Counted from the first letter of the stretch, positions 33,964-43,388 are shown. The stretch is 64,000 nt of DNA from Lachnospiraceae bacterium UBA7093 (GCA_002492465.1 DKYT01000062.1:5839-69838), one strand, 5' to 3'. The notes: a model not told the origin generated them from the sequence alone. Numbers and translations: made by a program.

Positions 33964-35757
33964 CTAGGTTTCCTCCCCGGGAAGGGGGAGGATGGATGCC
34001 ATAACATAAAAAGGAAATGAAAGTACCATAAAATAGACGTAGCGAAATTCGGTGGCGACGGGGGTGGCTATGAGTACGGTTAGCAGCAGGGCGACGCTGG
34101 GGAGGTAGAGGATCAGCTTTTTCTTTTCTTCCCGCACCAGGCTGTTGCCGATGCAGAAGATGAGAATCCAGCACATGACGCCCATGCTCCAGAGGGTGCC
34201 GTAAAGGGGAACCATGCCGCCTAGTTTGATAGCGATTTCCTTTGCCTTGATGACCAGGGGACCCCGAATCAGCGGAGTGTGGGATACCCCTAAGGAGGTG
34301 GCGCTTACGCCTTCCGCTTCCGCTACCAGATAAAAGGAATCGGGATACCAGTAGCCGTAGGTCTGATGGATGTAGGCAGTGAGATAATCTCCGGGATAAC
34401 GGAGTCCCAGGGTAAGCCACAGCTTCAGAAATTCGCTCTTGTGGGCGGCAAGGTATTCCTGATGTCCAGCTCTTACCAGTTCTTTGATGTTATCGGCAAA
34501 GTAAGGGTCGTATAATTTTTTGATATAAGTAAGATCCACCACCTGCTGGATTTGCTCCAATTCCCGGGGAGCAAGGGGACGGTCGTTGCACAGGACGGCG
34601 CTGACCTGCTGAATGGGAATGGAAAGGGACTCCACCAGATCCGGCTGGGTGACCTGAAAGGCGTTCATAATCGGATATTTAACGATTATGGCGCCAAGGA
34701 GAATACCGAAAACCGCAGGAAACATCACTTTTTTACTTTTGCGGAAGTGAAGCAGCAGGAAAGGCAGGCACAGCAGAAAAGCGTACCAGCCGTTGGAACG
34801 GAACAGGCACAGCATCAGTCCGGAAATAAGAAACAGGCATAGTTCCCCGGCTGTCCGCCGACAGAACAGGCGGAGCATGGCGCTGCCAAAAACCAGGACT
34901 GCCGCGGCAAAGGGAATGTCTTTCCATACGGTAACAGAATAGACGCCATGGTAGGGTACCAGCGCATAAAATAAAGTAATGACCAGACAGATCCAGGGTT
35001 TAACCCGATAGATCGTTAAAGTGCCTGTAAAATACGATACGCTGAAGGAAAGGATGCACATTTGAAAAAAGGTATAAAAGGACATGCCGATCAGCATACT
35101 GCCGGTGAGTTGAAATCCCAGGGTATAGAGCAGCTTCATAAGAAGGGTATGTACCCAGGGGTGATGGTTGCTGTAGGGGATAACCCCCAGAACCTGCTCA
35201 AACTGGTTGATGCTGTCAGGGGTCATGATGCCGGGATATTGATAAAGAAAATAGGGGAGCCAGCAGACCATGCAGAGCAAAAAGGTGCAAAGAACCATAT
35301 GCTTTTGATAAAAAAGGCGAATGGATTTTGTCTTCGATGCAGAGGCGGTGCAGACATCGGAAAAAAGAAAAGCGTTAAGCCGCTCTCTGTTTCCAAGAAG
35401 TAAAAATCCCAGGGTAACCAGATAATAAAAAAGCGATACAAAGCCCAGGAAAACTGCGCATAGAATGCCCATAATAAACAGAGGATTGGTAAGAGTATTA
35501 ATATAGTGAGGATAATCTACCGCCATGTACAACAGGGAAAAGCAGCATCCGATCACAAGGGCGTTGACAGATAATTTACGGCGGTTTGAGAGATTGGAGG
35601 ATGCAAGCTTTTCATCTATATAGCAATAAAAAAGAAAGCTGAAAAGAAAAAGAATCACGGTAAGGATGTTTCCCGGTTCAAAACGGCTGGCTTTCATAAG
35701 CGCCCAGGTGGTGAAGAAGCTTTGAAAGAACTTTACAAGGAAGCGTGATCTGGACAT
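33964..35757 (-). CDS. Large polytopic membrane protein (DUF6020-like)
   Basis: This 597-residue protein has about twelve or more hydrophobic segments and a soluble loop around residues 395-500. The segment WLPYFLYQYPGIMTPDSINQFEQVLGV, followed by NHHPWVHTLL, is typical of the DUF6020 family, which resembles GT-C glycosyltransferases and is often found with cell-surface polysaccharide genes. The role is not established. ATG 35757 follows CAGGAGATATTATC; the open frame upstream runs into repeat copy 3 and is not used. A consensus promoter lies 62 bases upstream. Confidence 0.75.
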   Translation of the reverse strand: MSRSRFLVKFFQSFFTTWALMKASRFEPGNILTVILFLFSFLFYCYIDEKLASSNLSNRRKLSVNALVIGCCFSLLYMAVDYPHYINTLTNPLFIMGILCAVFLGFVSLFYYLVTLGFLLLGNRERLNAFLFSDVCTASASKTKSIRLFYQKHMVLCTFLLCMVCWLPYFLYQYPGIMTPDSINQFEQVLGVIPYSNHHPWVHTLLMKLLYTLGFQLTGSMLIGMSFYTFFQMCILSFSVSYFTGTLTIYRVKPWICLVITLFYALVPYHGVYSVTVWKDIPFAAAVLVFGSAMLRLFCRRTAGELCLFLISGLMLCLFRSNGWYAFLLCLPFLLLHFRKSKKVMFPAVFGILLGAIIVKYPIMNAFQVTQPDLVESLSIPIQQVSAVLCNDRPLAPRELEQIQQVVDLTYIKKLYDPYFADNIKELVRAGHQEYLAAHKSEFLKLWLTLGLRYPGDYLTAYIHQTYGYWYPDSFYLVAEAEGVSATSLGVSHTPLIRGPLVIKAKEIAIKLGGMVPLYGTLWSMGVMCWILIFCIGNSLVREEKKKLILYLPSVALLLTVLIATPVATEFRYVYFMVLSFPFYVMASILPLPGEET

Positions 35758-35818
35758 GATAATATCTCCTGTTCTAAAAATATATCCTGTGGTATGATAT
35801 AAAAGATGTAATAAAAAT

Positions 35819-35847
35819 ACTATAGTGTATGAAAAACAACTTGTCAA
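35819..35847 (-). promoter_or_regulatory. Consensus promoter of the DUF6020-like gene
   Basis: Minus-strand TTGACA (35842-35847) and TATAGT (35819-35824) are spaced by 17 bases. Repeat copy 3 begins only about 20 bases behind the -35 box. Confidence 0.8.
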
Positions 35848-35868
35848 TAAATCGTCAGTAGGAATTAG

Positions 35869-36081
35869 GGCAATCGTCTGAACCCTTGTCCCGCTGCTTT
35901 GGCGCGGCATTATGGCTGGGCGGAGAGTCTTGTGGGACGCCTGTTGTCTTTAGGGGTTCAGTGCGGTCTCAAAATCGGATTTCACTAACGGAATGGGCAA
36001 AAACATCGAAGGATTTACGGGTCGGAGCCAGCGGCATCCGTGCCGCGCCAAAGCAGCGGGACAAGGGTTCAGACGATTGCC
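35869..36081. repeat. Palindromic dispersed repeat, copy 3 (half core, 41-bp perfect arms)
   Basis: Bases 35869-35909 are a perfect inverted copy of 36041-36081. The interior keeps the left half of the family core: ATCGGATTTCACTAACGGAAT at about 35974-35994 and GAGCCAGCGGCATCCGTGCC at 36025-36044. The second hairpin and right half are missing. The right arm begins inside the core hairpin (TGCCGCG), so the left arm is an inverted copy of core edge plus flanking sequence. It occupies most of the divergent gap between the DUF6020-like gene and the GT2 gene. No clear promoter for the GT2 gene is visible in that gap. Confidence 0.85.
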
Positions 36082-36103
36082 TAAATAAAGAAGGGAGGCT
36101 GCT

Positions 36104-37138
36104 ATGCAGAAGAATGGCTCTGGGATTACCATCAGTTTATGTATGATCGTCAAAAATGAGGAACGGGTTTTGAGACGGTGTCTTGACAGTATCTGTGATT
36201 TGATGGATGAGATCATTATTGTGGATACCGGTTCCGAGGACAGGACGAAGGAGATCGGGGCAGAGTATACGGATCGTATCTATGATTTTTCATGGACGGG
36301 GGATTTTTCGGACGCAAGGAATTTTTCCTTTTCCAAGGCAAGGTGCGATTACATTTACACTGCAGATGCAGACGAGGTGTTGGATGAGGAGAACAGGGAG
36401 AAGTTTCGCATGCTCAAGGAAAGTCTTCTGCCGGAAGTGGAGATCGTGCAGATGTATTACGGCAATCAGCTCTCCATGGGAAGCGTTTATAATTTTGATC
36501 AGGAGCTTCGTCCCAAGCTCTTTAAACGGCTGCGCGCCTTTAACTGGATAGACCCGGTACATGAAACGGTGCGGCTTCTGCCGGTGGTTTTTGACAGCGA
36601 TATTGTGATTACCCACCTGCCGGAAAAGAGTCATGCGGGACGGGATCTGGAGATTTTTGGAAGGATGGCGGAGAAGGGCGCGGCTTTGTCCGGGCGGCTG
36701 ATCAATATGTATGCCAGGGAACTGCTTATTTCCGGAACGGAAAAGGATCTAAACAGAGCCGAGGGCTATTTTACAAAGCTTGCCGATGGAGAAGAGACAA
36801 CCCCTGAGAACCTGAAGGAGGCGCTGTGCGTGGTGGTGAAGGCGGCGAGAGTACGGGGGGATTTCCTGAAAATGTACCGCTATGCCATGAAGGACATTGC
36901 AAGCGAAGGGGTAAGCGAGATCTGCTTTGAACTGGGGGAATATTACTTTGGACAAAAAGAGTATCAGGAGGCGGCGATCTGGTTTTATAATGCGGCTTAT
37001 GAGACGCATAGTATTTTGAACCTTCACAGCAGCGGCGATCTGCCCCTTATGGGGCTTGCCCGCTGCTATGAGGCAATGGGCATGGAAGAACAGGAAAAGG
37101 AGTACAAAAAAGCGGCCGCAGATTGGCGGATGCCCTGA
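36104..37138 (+). CDS. Family 2 glycosyltransferase with TPR-like C-terminus
   Basis: Residues 1 to about 200 are a GT-A domain: SLCMIVKNEERVLRRCLDSI, then IIIVDTGSEDRTKEI and the metal-binding DAD in YTADADEVLD. The remaining part (about 205-344) is helical, with LGEYYFGQKEYQEAAIWFYNAA resembling tetratricopeptide repeats. This layout is common in Firmicutes glycosyltransferases of the SunS-like or surface-glycan type. Donor and acceptor are unknown. AGAAGGGAGG precedes the ATG. Confidence 0.88.
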   Translation: MQKNGSGITISLCMIVKNEERVLRRCLDSICDLMDEIIIVDTGSEDRTKEIGAEYTDRIYDFSWTGDFSDARNFSFSKARCDYIYTADADEVLDEENREKFRMLKESLLPEVEIVQMYYGNQLSMGSVYNFDQELRPKLFKRLRAFNWIDPVHETVRLLPVVFDSDIVITHLPEKSHAGRDLEIFGRMAEKGAALSGRLINMYARELLISGTEKDLNRAEGYFTKLADGEETTPENLKEALCVVVKAARVRGDFLKMYRYAMKDIASEGVSEICFELGEYYFGQKEYQEAAIWFYNAAYETHSILNLHSSGDLPLMGLARCYEAMGMEEQEKEYKKAAADWRMP

Positions 37139-37208
37139 AAACTGCTTGCACCCGGGACTGGATAATGTTACCATAGGAACGGAGTTTGAAGGATAGAAAG
37201 GAATTTGT

Positions 37209-38294
37209 ATGAGCACTTGTATGAGCTGGGAAAAGAATGTGCGGAAAGTGGAGCCTTATGTGGCGGGAGAACAGCCCAGGGAGAGGGATGTGATTAAGTT
37301 AAATACCAACGAGTGTCCCTATCCTCCTGCGCCCGGCGTAAAAAAGATTGCCGAAACCATGGATTGTGACAGACTGCGGCTTTATCCGGATATGAATGGG
37401 GAAAAGCTGGTAAACGCATTGGCTGACTATTATCAGGTGACTCCGGAGCAGGTCTTTGTAGGGGTTGGATCGGATGACGTCCTAGCCCTTGCTTTTATGA
37501 CCTTTTTCAATGGGGAAAAGCCTGTTTTGTTTCCGGATATTACCTATTCTTTTTATGACGTATGGGCACAGCTTTTCAGGATTCCCTACAAGCAGTGTCC
37601 CCTTGATGAGAATTTCCGTATTCAAAAGCAGGATTATTTAAAGCCCAATGGGGGGATTGTGATTCCTAACCCCAATGCGCCTACAGGCGTACTGGAGGAT
37701 ACGGAGCTGTTTGAGGAGATCATCGCCGGAAATCCGGGATCGGCAGTTATTGTGGACGAGGCGTATGTGGATTTTGGAGGTCGGAGCATGCTCCCTCTGA
37801 TTGGCAAGTATGATAACCTGATGGTGGTGCAGACCTTTTCAAAGTCTCGTGCTATGGCGGGGATCCGGATCGGCTTTGCCATTGCAAGTGAGAAAATGAT
37901 CGGATATTTAAAAGATGTGAAATTTTCTTTCAATTCTTACACCATGAACATGCCTTCTATTGAGATGGGCACGGAAGCAATTTTAGACGACGCTTATTTC
38001 CGGGAAATCGTGGGAAAGATCATAAGGACAAGGGAATGGACCAAGAAGGAAATGGCGAGACTGGGATTTACCTTTCAGGATTCTAAGAGTAATTTCCTGT
38101 TTGTCACTCACAAGAAGGTGAAAGCGGAGGAGATTTTTCTTGCGTTGAAGGAAAATCATATTTATGTGAGACATTGGAAGAAACCGAGAATTGACAACTA
38201 TCTGCGTATTACCATCGGAACGGATGAACAGATGCAGAGGCTGATTGGCTTTTTAGAAAAATATTTATTATTAATGGAGGAAAACAATGATTAA
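37209..38294 (+). CDS. hisC: Histidinol-phosphate aminotransferase-like PLP enzyme
   Basis: This 361-residue fold-type I aminotransferase has KLNTNECPYPPAP at the N-terminus, GVGSDDVLALAFMTFF, the PNPNAPTG motif, VDEAYVDF and the PLP-binding Lys in TFSKSRAMAGIRIGFA (about 212), all typical of HisC. It converts histidinol phosphate and imidazole-acetol phosphate, and some relatives also accept aromatic substrates. It is not inside a his operon here. AAAGGA precedes the ATG by six bases. Its last codons overlap the start of the DUF368 gene. Confidence 0.88.
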   Translation: MSTCMSWEKNVRKVEPYVAGEQPRERDVIKLNTNECPYPPAPGVKKIAETMDCDRLRLYPDMNGEKLVNALADYYQVTPEQVFVGVGSDDVLALAFMTFFNGEKPVLFPDITYSFYDVWAQLFRIPYKQCPLDENFRIQKQDYLKPNGGIVIPNPNAPTGVLEDTELFEEIIAGNPGSAVIVDEAYVDFGGRSMLPLIGKYDNLMVVQTFSKSRAMAGIRIGFAIASEKMIGYLKDVKFSFNSYTMNMPSIEMGTEAILDDAYFREIVGKIIRTREWTKKEMARLGFTFQDSKSNFLFVTHKKVKAEEIFLALKENHIYVRHWKKPRIDNYLRITIGTDEQMQRLIGFLEKYLLLMEENND

Positions 38295-39132
38295 AACAAT
38301 TTTAAAAGGTATGGTAATGGGAGTTGCAAATATTATTCCCGGTGTCAGCGGAGGAACCATGGCGGTTTCCATGGGAATTTACGATAAACTGATCCATTGC
38401 GTGACCCATTTGTTTAAGGAATTTAAGGAAAGCCTGAAATTTTTAATTCCTGTTGCCTTGGGAATCGGCATTGCCCTGGTGGGTTTATCTTTTATCATTG
38501 AGCCCGCTTTTGCCCATTTTCCCTTGCAGACCAACTGCCTGTTTGTGGGATTGATCGTAGGAGGGCTCCCGGCAGTTATAAAGAAGGTGAAGGGAAAAGG
38601 CGTTAAGCTAAGTTATGTGATTCCCTTTCTTGTGTTCTTTGGGATTGTGGTAGGCATGGCTGCAATGGGAGAGCAGGAAGGCGCCGCGGCGGATTTGTCC
38701 GTTAACCTCTGGTCAGTGATTAAGCTGTTTGTGGTAGGCATCATTGCCTCTGCAACCATGGTCATTCCCGGTGTCAGCGGTTCTATGATGCTGTTGCTTA
38801 TGGGTTATTACAATCCCATTGTTGCTACTATCAAAAATTTTGTAACCGCCCTTGCTTCCTTTGACGTAAACGGTATTTTGCAGAGCTGCGGCGTTTTGGT
38901 TCCCATGGGACTGGGAATTGTGGTTGGTATTTTTGCCATTGCGAAGTTGATTGAGGTTATTTTTGAGAAGTTTCCCATGCAGGCTTATTGGGCGATTATC
39001 GGTCTGATTGTTGCATCGCCCTTCGCTATCTTTTTACTGGGAGAGATCGGAAGCATTACGGTGATGAGTGTGGCAGTCAGTGTTGTTACCTTTGCCGTAG
39101 GTTTTGTTGTAGCATTGAAATTAGGTGATTAA
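38287..39132 (+). CDS. DUF368 family polyprenyl-phosphate transporter (PopT type)
   Basis: This 281-residue protein has about eight membrane segments and the duplicated family motif, IIPGVSGGTMAVSMGIYD near the start and VIPGVSGSMMLLLMGYYNP near 160. DUF368 proteins (PopT) were shown to recycle undecaprenyl phosphate across the membrane for wall synthesis. A DedA protein, of the other family with this role, is encoded at 49712. GAGGAAAACA precedes the ATG, within the end of hisC. Confidence 0.88.
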   Translation: MIKTILKGMVMGVANIIPGVSGGTMAVSMGIYDKLIHCVTHLFKEFKESLKFLIPVALGIGIALVGLSFIIEPAFAHFPLQTNCLFVGLIVGGLPAVIKKVKGKGVKLSYVIPFLVFFGIVVGMAAMGEQEGAAADLSVNLWSVIKLFVVGIIASATMVIPGVSGSMMLLLMGYYNPIVATIKNFVTALASFDVNGILQSCGVLVPMGLGIVVGIFAIAKLIEVIFEKFPMQAYWAIIGLIVASPFAIFLLGEIGSITVMSVAVSVVTFAVGFVVALKLGD

Positions 39133-39134
39133 GG

Positions 39135-39950
39135 TTGGAAGCATATACGGATTTTGCAAGTGTATATGATGTTTTTATGGATGATGTGCCCTATGAAAAG
39201 TGGGCTGATTTTCTGGCGGAGCTGATTGAAAAATATGGCGTTTCAGCGCCAGGAACGGCAGCGCCCCAGGACAGATCAGAAATGCTGCTTCAGTCGGAGC
39301 GGAATCTTGTACTGGATCTGGGCTGTGGAACGGGTACTTTGACGGAGTTTTTATACCGTAAGGGCTATGATATGATAGGGGTGGACAATTCCCAGGAGAT
39401 GCTGAATGCAGCAATGGCAAAGAAGGAAAGGACAGGCAGCGAGATTCTGTATCTTTGCCAGGATATGAGAGAACTGGATTTATACAGCACCGTGGGGACG
39501 GTGGTATGCGTCTGCGACTCGGTGAATTACCTGTTGGAGGATGAGGACGTGGCGGATACTTTTTTGCGGGTGAACAATTATCTCTATCCCGGCGGTATCT
39601 TCATTTTTGATTTTAATACGGTTTATAAGTATGAAACGGTGATTGGAGATACCACCATTGCAGAAAACAGAGAAACCTGCAGCTTTATCTGGGAAAACTA
39701 CTACCATGAGGATGAGCGGTTAAATGAGTATGATCTCACGGTTTTTGTGAAGGAAGATCAGGAAGAATTGTTCAGACGGTTTACAGAGACGCATTTTCAG
39801 AGAGGCTATACCCTTTCGGAGATGAGAGCCTTTGTGGAAAATGCGGGAATGGAAGTGGCGCTTGTGCTGGATGCGGATACCCATGAACCGCCTAGAGAGT
39901 GCAGCGAGAGAATCTATGTGGTTGCCAGGGAATGCAGGAAAAAGAAGTAA
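39135..39950 (+). CDS. Class I SAM-dependent methyltransferase
   Basis: The 271-residue protein has VYDVFMDDVPYEKWADFL at the N-terminus, motif I LDLGCGTGTLTEFL near 60, GVDNSQEML as motif II and DSVNYLLEDEDV after it. This pattern is common in small-molecule methyltransferases of unassigned substrate. The start is probably TTG 39135, preceded by AGGTG that overlaps the end of the DUF368 gene, which implies coupling. An insertion (APGTAAPQDRSEMLLQSERN) precedes motif I. Confidence 0.85.
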   Translation: MEAYTDFASVYDVFMDDVPYEKWADFLAELIEKYGVSAPGTAAPQDRSEMLLQSERNLVLDLGCGTGTLTEFLYRKGYDMIGVDNSQEMLNAAMAKKERTGSEILYLCQDMRELDLYSTVGTVVCVCDSVNYLLEDEDVADTFLRVNNYLYPGGIFIFDFNTVYKYETVIGDTTIAENRETCSFIWENYYHEDERLNEYDLTVFVKEDQEELFRRFTETHFQRGYTLSEMRAFVENAGMEVALVLDADTHEPPRECSERIYVVARECRKKK

Positions 39951-39968
39951 AGAGAGAGGTTTGTGGTA

Positions 39969-40847
39969 ATGTCAGATTATATTGTCAGGGCAACGGCGGC
40001 AAATGCACAGATCAGGGCTTTCGGCGCCGTTACAAGAGATCTGGTGGAAGCGGCAAGAAAGGCGCATAATACAAGCCCGGTGGTTTCCGCGGCGTTGGGA
40101 AGGCTTATGACCGGTGGCGTGATGATGGGAGCAATGCTAAAAGGGGAGCAGGATTTATTGACTTTACAGGTCAGCGGAGACGGTCCCTTGAAGGGTATGA
40201 CGGTTACAGCGGACAGCAAGGGTAATGTCAAGGGATATGCCAATGAACCCCAGGTAATGCTTCCTCCAAGCAAGGCGGGCAAGTTGGACGTAGGCGGTGC
40301 TGTCGGAACGGGGATGCTCAGGGTCATCAAGGATATGGGTTTAAAAGAGCCTTATATAGGGCAGACTGTATTACAGACAGGAGAAATCGCAGAAGATCTC
40401 ACCTATTATTTTGCAGCATCGGAGCAGGTGCCTTCCAGCGTGGGGCTGGGTGTTTTAATGGAAAGAGACAATACCGTAAAACAGGCGGGAGGCTTTATCC
40501 TTCAACTGATGCCCTTTGCGGAAGAGGGAGTGATTGCTCAGCTGGAACAAAACCTTGGGGAATTTTCCTCTGTGACCCAGGTCCTGGAGGAGGGAAAGAC
40601 ACCGGAGGAATTGCTGGGGCTTCTCTTAAAAGGGCTGGATATGGAGGTTGTGGACACCATGCCGGCGCAGTTTTATTGTAACTGCGATAAAAAGCGGGTA
40701 GAGAAGGCGATTATAAGTATTGGGAAAAAAGAAATCAAGGAAATGATTTCAGAAAATAAGAGTATTGAGGTCAACTGTCATTTTTGCAACACTTCCTATA
40801 CCTTTACCGTGGAGGAACTGAAGGAACTGCTGGCAAAGAGCAGATAA
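39969..40847 (+). CDS. hslO: Hsp33 redox-regulated chaperone
   Basis: The 292-residue protein matches Hsp33 throughout: SDYIVRATAANAQIRAF at the start, the core with RLMTGGVMMGAMLKGEQDLLTLQVSGDGPL, and the C-terminal zinc switch CNCD...CHFC (Cys near 235, 237, 270 and 273). Oxidation releases zinc and activates the holdase. ATG 39969 is chosen as the Hsp33 start; GTG 39963 gives two extra residues. GAGAGG lies upstream. Confidence 0.94.
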   Translation: MSDYIVRATAANAQIRAFGAVTRDLVEAARKAHNTSPVVSAALGRLMTGGVMMGAMLKGEQDLLTLQVSGDGPLKGMTVTADSKGNVKGYANEPQVMLPPSKAGKLDVGGAVGTGMLRVIKDMGLKEPYIGQTVLQTGEIAEDLTYYFAASEQVPSSVGLGVLMERDNTVKQAGGFILQLMPFAEEGVIAQLEQNLGEFSSVTQVLEEGKTPEELLGLLLKGLDMEVVDTMPAQFYCNCDKKRVEKAIISIGKKEIKEMISENKSIEVNCHFCNTSYTFTVEELKELLAKSR

Positions 40848-40888
40848 AAGGGAGCGTTGACGGGCAGAAGACCGGCGAGGAATAAAGT

Positions 40889-42802
40889 ATGAAGCATGGA
40901 TTTGTGAAAGCAGCGGCTGTTACCCCCAAAATTAAGGTGGCGGATACAATTTACAACAGAGAACAGATTTGTGCAGGGCTTGAGGAGGCTTCCGGGAAAG
41001 GCGCGAAAATAATCGTTTTCCCGGAGCTTTGTTTAAGCGGCTATACCTGCGGAGATCTTTTTTTACAGGAAAGGCTGCTTGCCTCCTGCAGGGAAGAGCT
41101 GCACAGGGTTGCGGAATGTACAAAAGGGAAAGATGCTCTGGTGTTTGTGGGACTTCCTCTGGAGCGGGAAGGGAAGCTTTATAATGTGGCGGCAGCGCTT
41201 CATAATGGGGAGATTTTGTGCTTTATTCCCAAGGCATTTATTCCTTCTTATGGAGAATTTTATGAGACCAGGCATTTTGCGCCGGGAAACAGGCAGGCTG
41301 TCTCTTTCGATTTTGATGGAAAGGAAATTCCTTTCGGTACGGATATTTTGCTGAAGGCGGAGGGAATGGAGGGGCTTGTGGCAGGCTGCGAGATTTGCGA
41401 GGATCTTTGGACGCCCAACGGACCGGGAATTTTCCATGCCCTGGCGGGGGCGACGGTTTTGGTGAATCTGTCAGCCTCCAATGAAACCATCGGAAAGGAC
41501 GCTTATCGGGAAATGCTGGTGAAGTCCGCCAGCGCAAGGCTGATTGCAGGCTATGTATATTGCAGCAGCGGTGAAGGAGAATCTACGCAGGATCTGGTAT
41601 TCGGCGGTCATGACATAATTGCGGAGAACGGAACCATACTGGCGCAGGAAAAGCAGTTTAGCAGCCAGATTTTGTATGGAGACATAGATGTAAACAGGCT
41701 GCGTATGGAGCGAAGGAGGAGGAGCACCTTTCAATGCAGTGAAAAGAATAATTATCTGGTGCTTTCCTTTGGGCTTAAGAAGGAGGAAACTGGTCTTTCC
41801 CGCACATTTCCGCAAACTCCTTTTGTGCCTGCGGACGAGGAGGAAAGGGAGAGGCGGTGTGAAGAAATCTTATGGATTCAGTCGGCAGGGTTGCGGAAGC
41901 GGTATGAGCATACAGGCTGTCAAAAAGCGGTGATCGGGGTCTCCGGCGGACTGGATTCTACTCTGGCGCTTCTGGTGACGGTAAAAACCTTTGATGGGCT
42001 GAAGCTGGAGAGAAAAAATATTATTGGAGTTACCATGCCCTGTTTTGGAACCACAGACAGAACTTATGATAATGCCTGCAGGCTGATCCGAAGTCTGGGA
42101 GTGACATTGGAAGAGGTGAATATTCAAGCTGCCGTTACCGGGCATTTCAAAGATATCGGACAGAGTATGGAGAATCATGATGTGACCTATGAAAATGGTC
42201 AGGCAAGAGAAAGGACGCAGGTTCTTATGGATATTGCCAACAGGGAAGGGGGCATGGTGATTGGTACCGGAGATATGTCCGAGCTTGCCCTGGGATGGGC
42301 TACCTACAACGGGGATCATATGTCCATGTATGGCGTCAATGCAGGCGTTCCCAAAACGCTGGTACGTTATCTGGTAGGATTTTATGCGGATACCTGCGGG
42401 AAGGAGGAACTGAAAAAGATTTTGCTGGATGTGCTTGACACGCCGGTAAGCCCGGAGCTTCTGCCTCCGGTGGAGGGAAGCATTTCCCAGAAAACAGAGG
42501 ATCTGGTAGGACCATACGAACTGCATGATTTTTTCTTGTACTATATGCTGCGGTGGGGCTATGAGCCGGCTAAGATTTACCGTATCGCAAAGCAGTCCTT
42601 TTGCGGAGTATATGAGAACGAAATTATTTTGAAATGGATGAAGGTTTTTTACCGTAGATTTTTTTCTCAGCAGTTTAAGCGTTCCTGCCTTCCGGACGGA
42701 CCCAAGGTAGGGAGCGTCGCAGTATCCCCCCGGGGAGATCTCCGGATGCCTTCGGATGCCTGTGTGAGGGTTTGGATGGAACAGCTTGAAAAGCTAACTT
42801 AA
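40889..42802 (+). CDS. nadE: Glutamine-dependent NAD+ synthetase
   Basis: This 637-residue two-domain enzyme makes NAD+ from deamido-NAD+ using glutamine. Residues 1 to about 270 are the nitrilase-type glutaminase with Glu in FPELCLSGYTCGDL, Lys in CFIPKAFIPSYGEFYE and Cys in VAGCEICEDLW. From about 340 the synthetase domain has the PP-loop VIGVSGGLDSTLALLV and TGDMSELALGWATYNGDH. Length matches the bacterial glutamine-dependent form. GCGAGG precedes the ATG. Confidence 0.95.
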   Translation: MKHGFVKAAAVTPKIKVADTIYNREQICAGLEEASGKGAKIIVFPELCLSGYTCGDLFLQERLLASCREELHRVAECTKGKDALVFVGLPLEREGKLYNVAAALHNGEILCFIPKAFIPSYGEFYETRHFAPGNRQAVSFDFDGKEIPFGTDILLKAEGMEGLVAGCEICEDLWTPNGPGIFHALAGATVLVNLSASNETIGKDAYREMLVKSASARLIAGYVYCSSGEGESTQDLVFGGHDIIAENGTILAQEKQFSSQILYGDIDVNRLRMERRRRSTFQCSEKNNYLVLSFGLKKEETGLSRTFPQTPFVPADEEERERRCEEILWIQSAGLRKRYEHTGCQKAVIGVSGGLDSTLALLVTVKTFDGLKLERKNIIGVTMPCFGTTDRTYDNACRLIRSLGVTLEEVNIQAAVTGHFKDIGQSMENHDVTYENGQARERTQVLMDIANREGGMVIGTGDMSELALGWATYNGDHMSMYGVNAGVPKTLVRYLVGFYADTCGKEELKKILLDVLDTPVSPELLPPVEGSISQKTEDLVGPYELHDFFLYYMLRWGYEPAKIYRIAKQSFCGVYENEIILKWMKVFYRRFFSQQFKRSCLPDGPKVGSVAVSPRGDLRMPSDACVRVWMEQLEKLT

Positions 42803-42908
42803 AAATAAGGTTTTGTGCCCTGTTTCACAGAAAATAAAAATACCATACAAGGTATAAATCCCTGTTATTTATAATACTATAGTAAAAAGAATGTAACGGG
42901 GATAGCCT

Positions 42909-43388
42909 ATGAGCTCCAAAACTAAAATAGTTGTACTTCATCTGAAAGAATTAATATATACCGGCATTTTTGCCCTGCTGGGAATATTATTTATCATTCT
43001 TATCATTATTATGTTTGTGCCCAGGGATAAAAAGGAGAATGCTTCTATAGAGACGCCTGCCGCCACCTATGTGCCCGGCGTTTATACCACATCCCTGATC
43101 CTCAATGATAATGCGGTGGACGTGGAGGTCACGGTAGACGAGAACAATATCAACGATATCCGCATCGTTAATCTGGATGAAGCTGTAACCACCATGTTTC
43201 CGTTGCTGGAGCCGTCTTTCGACGAACTGGCGAACCAGATTCTGAAGAGTCAGTCTTTGGAAGGCATTACGTATGCGGATGATAACAAATATACTTCTAT
43301 GGTTTTGTTGAATGCGATTAAGACCTCGTTGGGGAAGGCGGCTCCGTCGCCGTCAGAGGGACCTTCTCCCTCTCCTTCGCCTACATAA
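42909..43388 (+). CDS. Small membrane-anchored protein with a degenerate FMN-binding-like domain
   Basis: The 159-residue protein has one N-terminal membrane segment (about 15-37), then an exposed domain. PGVYTTSLILNDNAVDVEVTVDENNINDIRIVNLDE resembles the beta-strands of FMN_bind domains of Rnf/Nqr and related proteins, but the SGATxT flavinylation motif is absent (YADDNKYTSMVLLNAI stands in its place). It ends in a Pro/Ser tail (PSPSEGPSPSPSPT). Function unknown; it may be a structural relative without flavin. A dyad, ATACC-ATACAA-GGTAT, lies upstream at 42840-42855. Confidence 0.7.
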   Translation: MSSKTKIVVLHLKELIYTGIFALLGILFIILIIIMFVPRDKKENASIETPAATYVPGVYTTSLILNDNAVDVEVTVDENNINDIRIVNLDEAVTTMFPLLEPSFDELANQILKSQSLEGITYADDNKYTSMVLLNAIKTSLGKAAPSPSEGPSPSPSPT

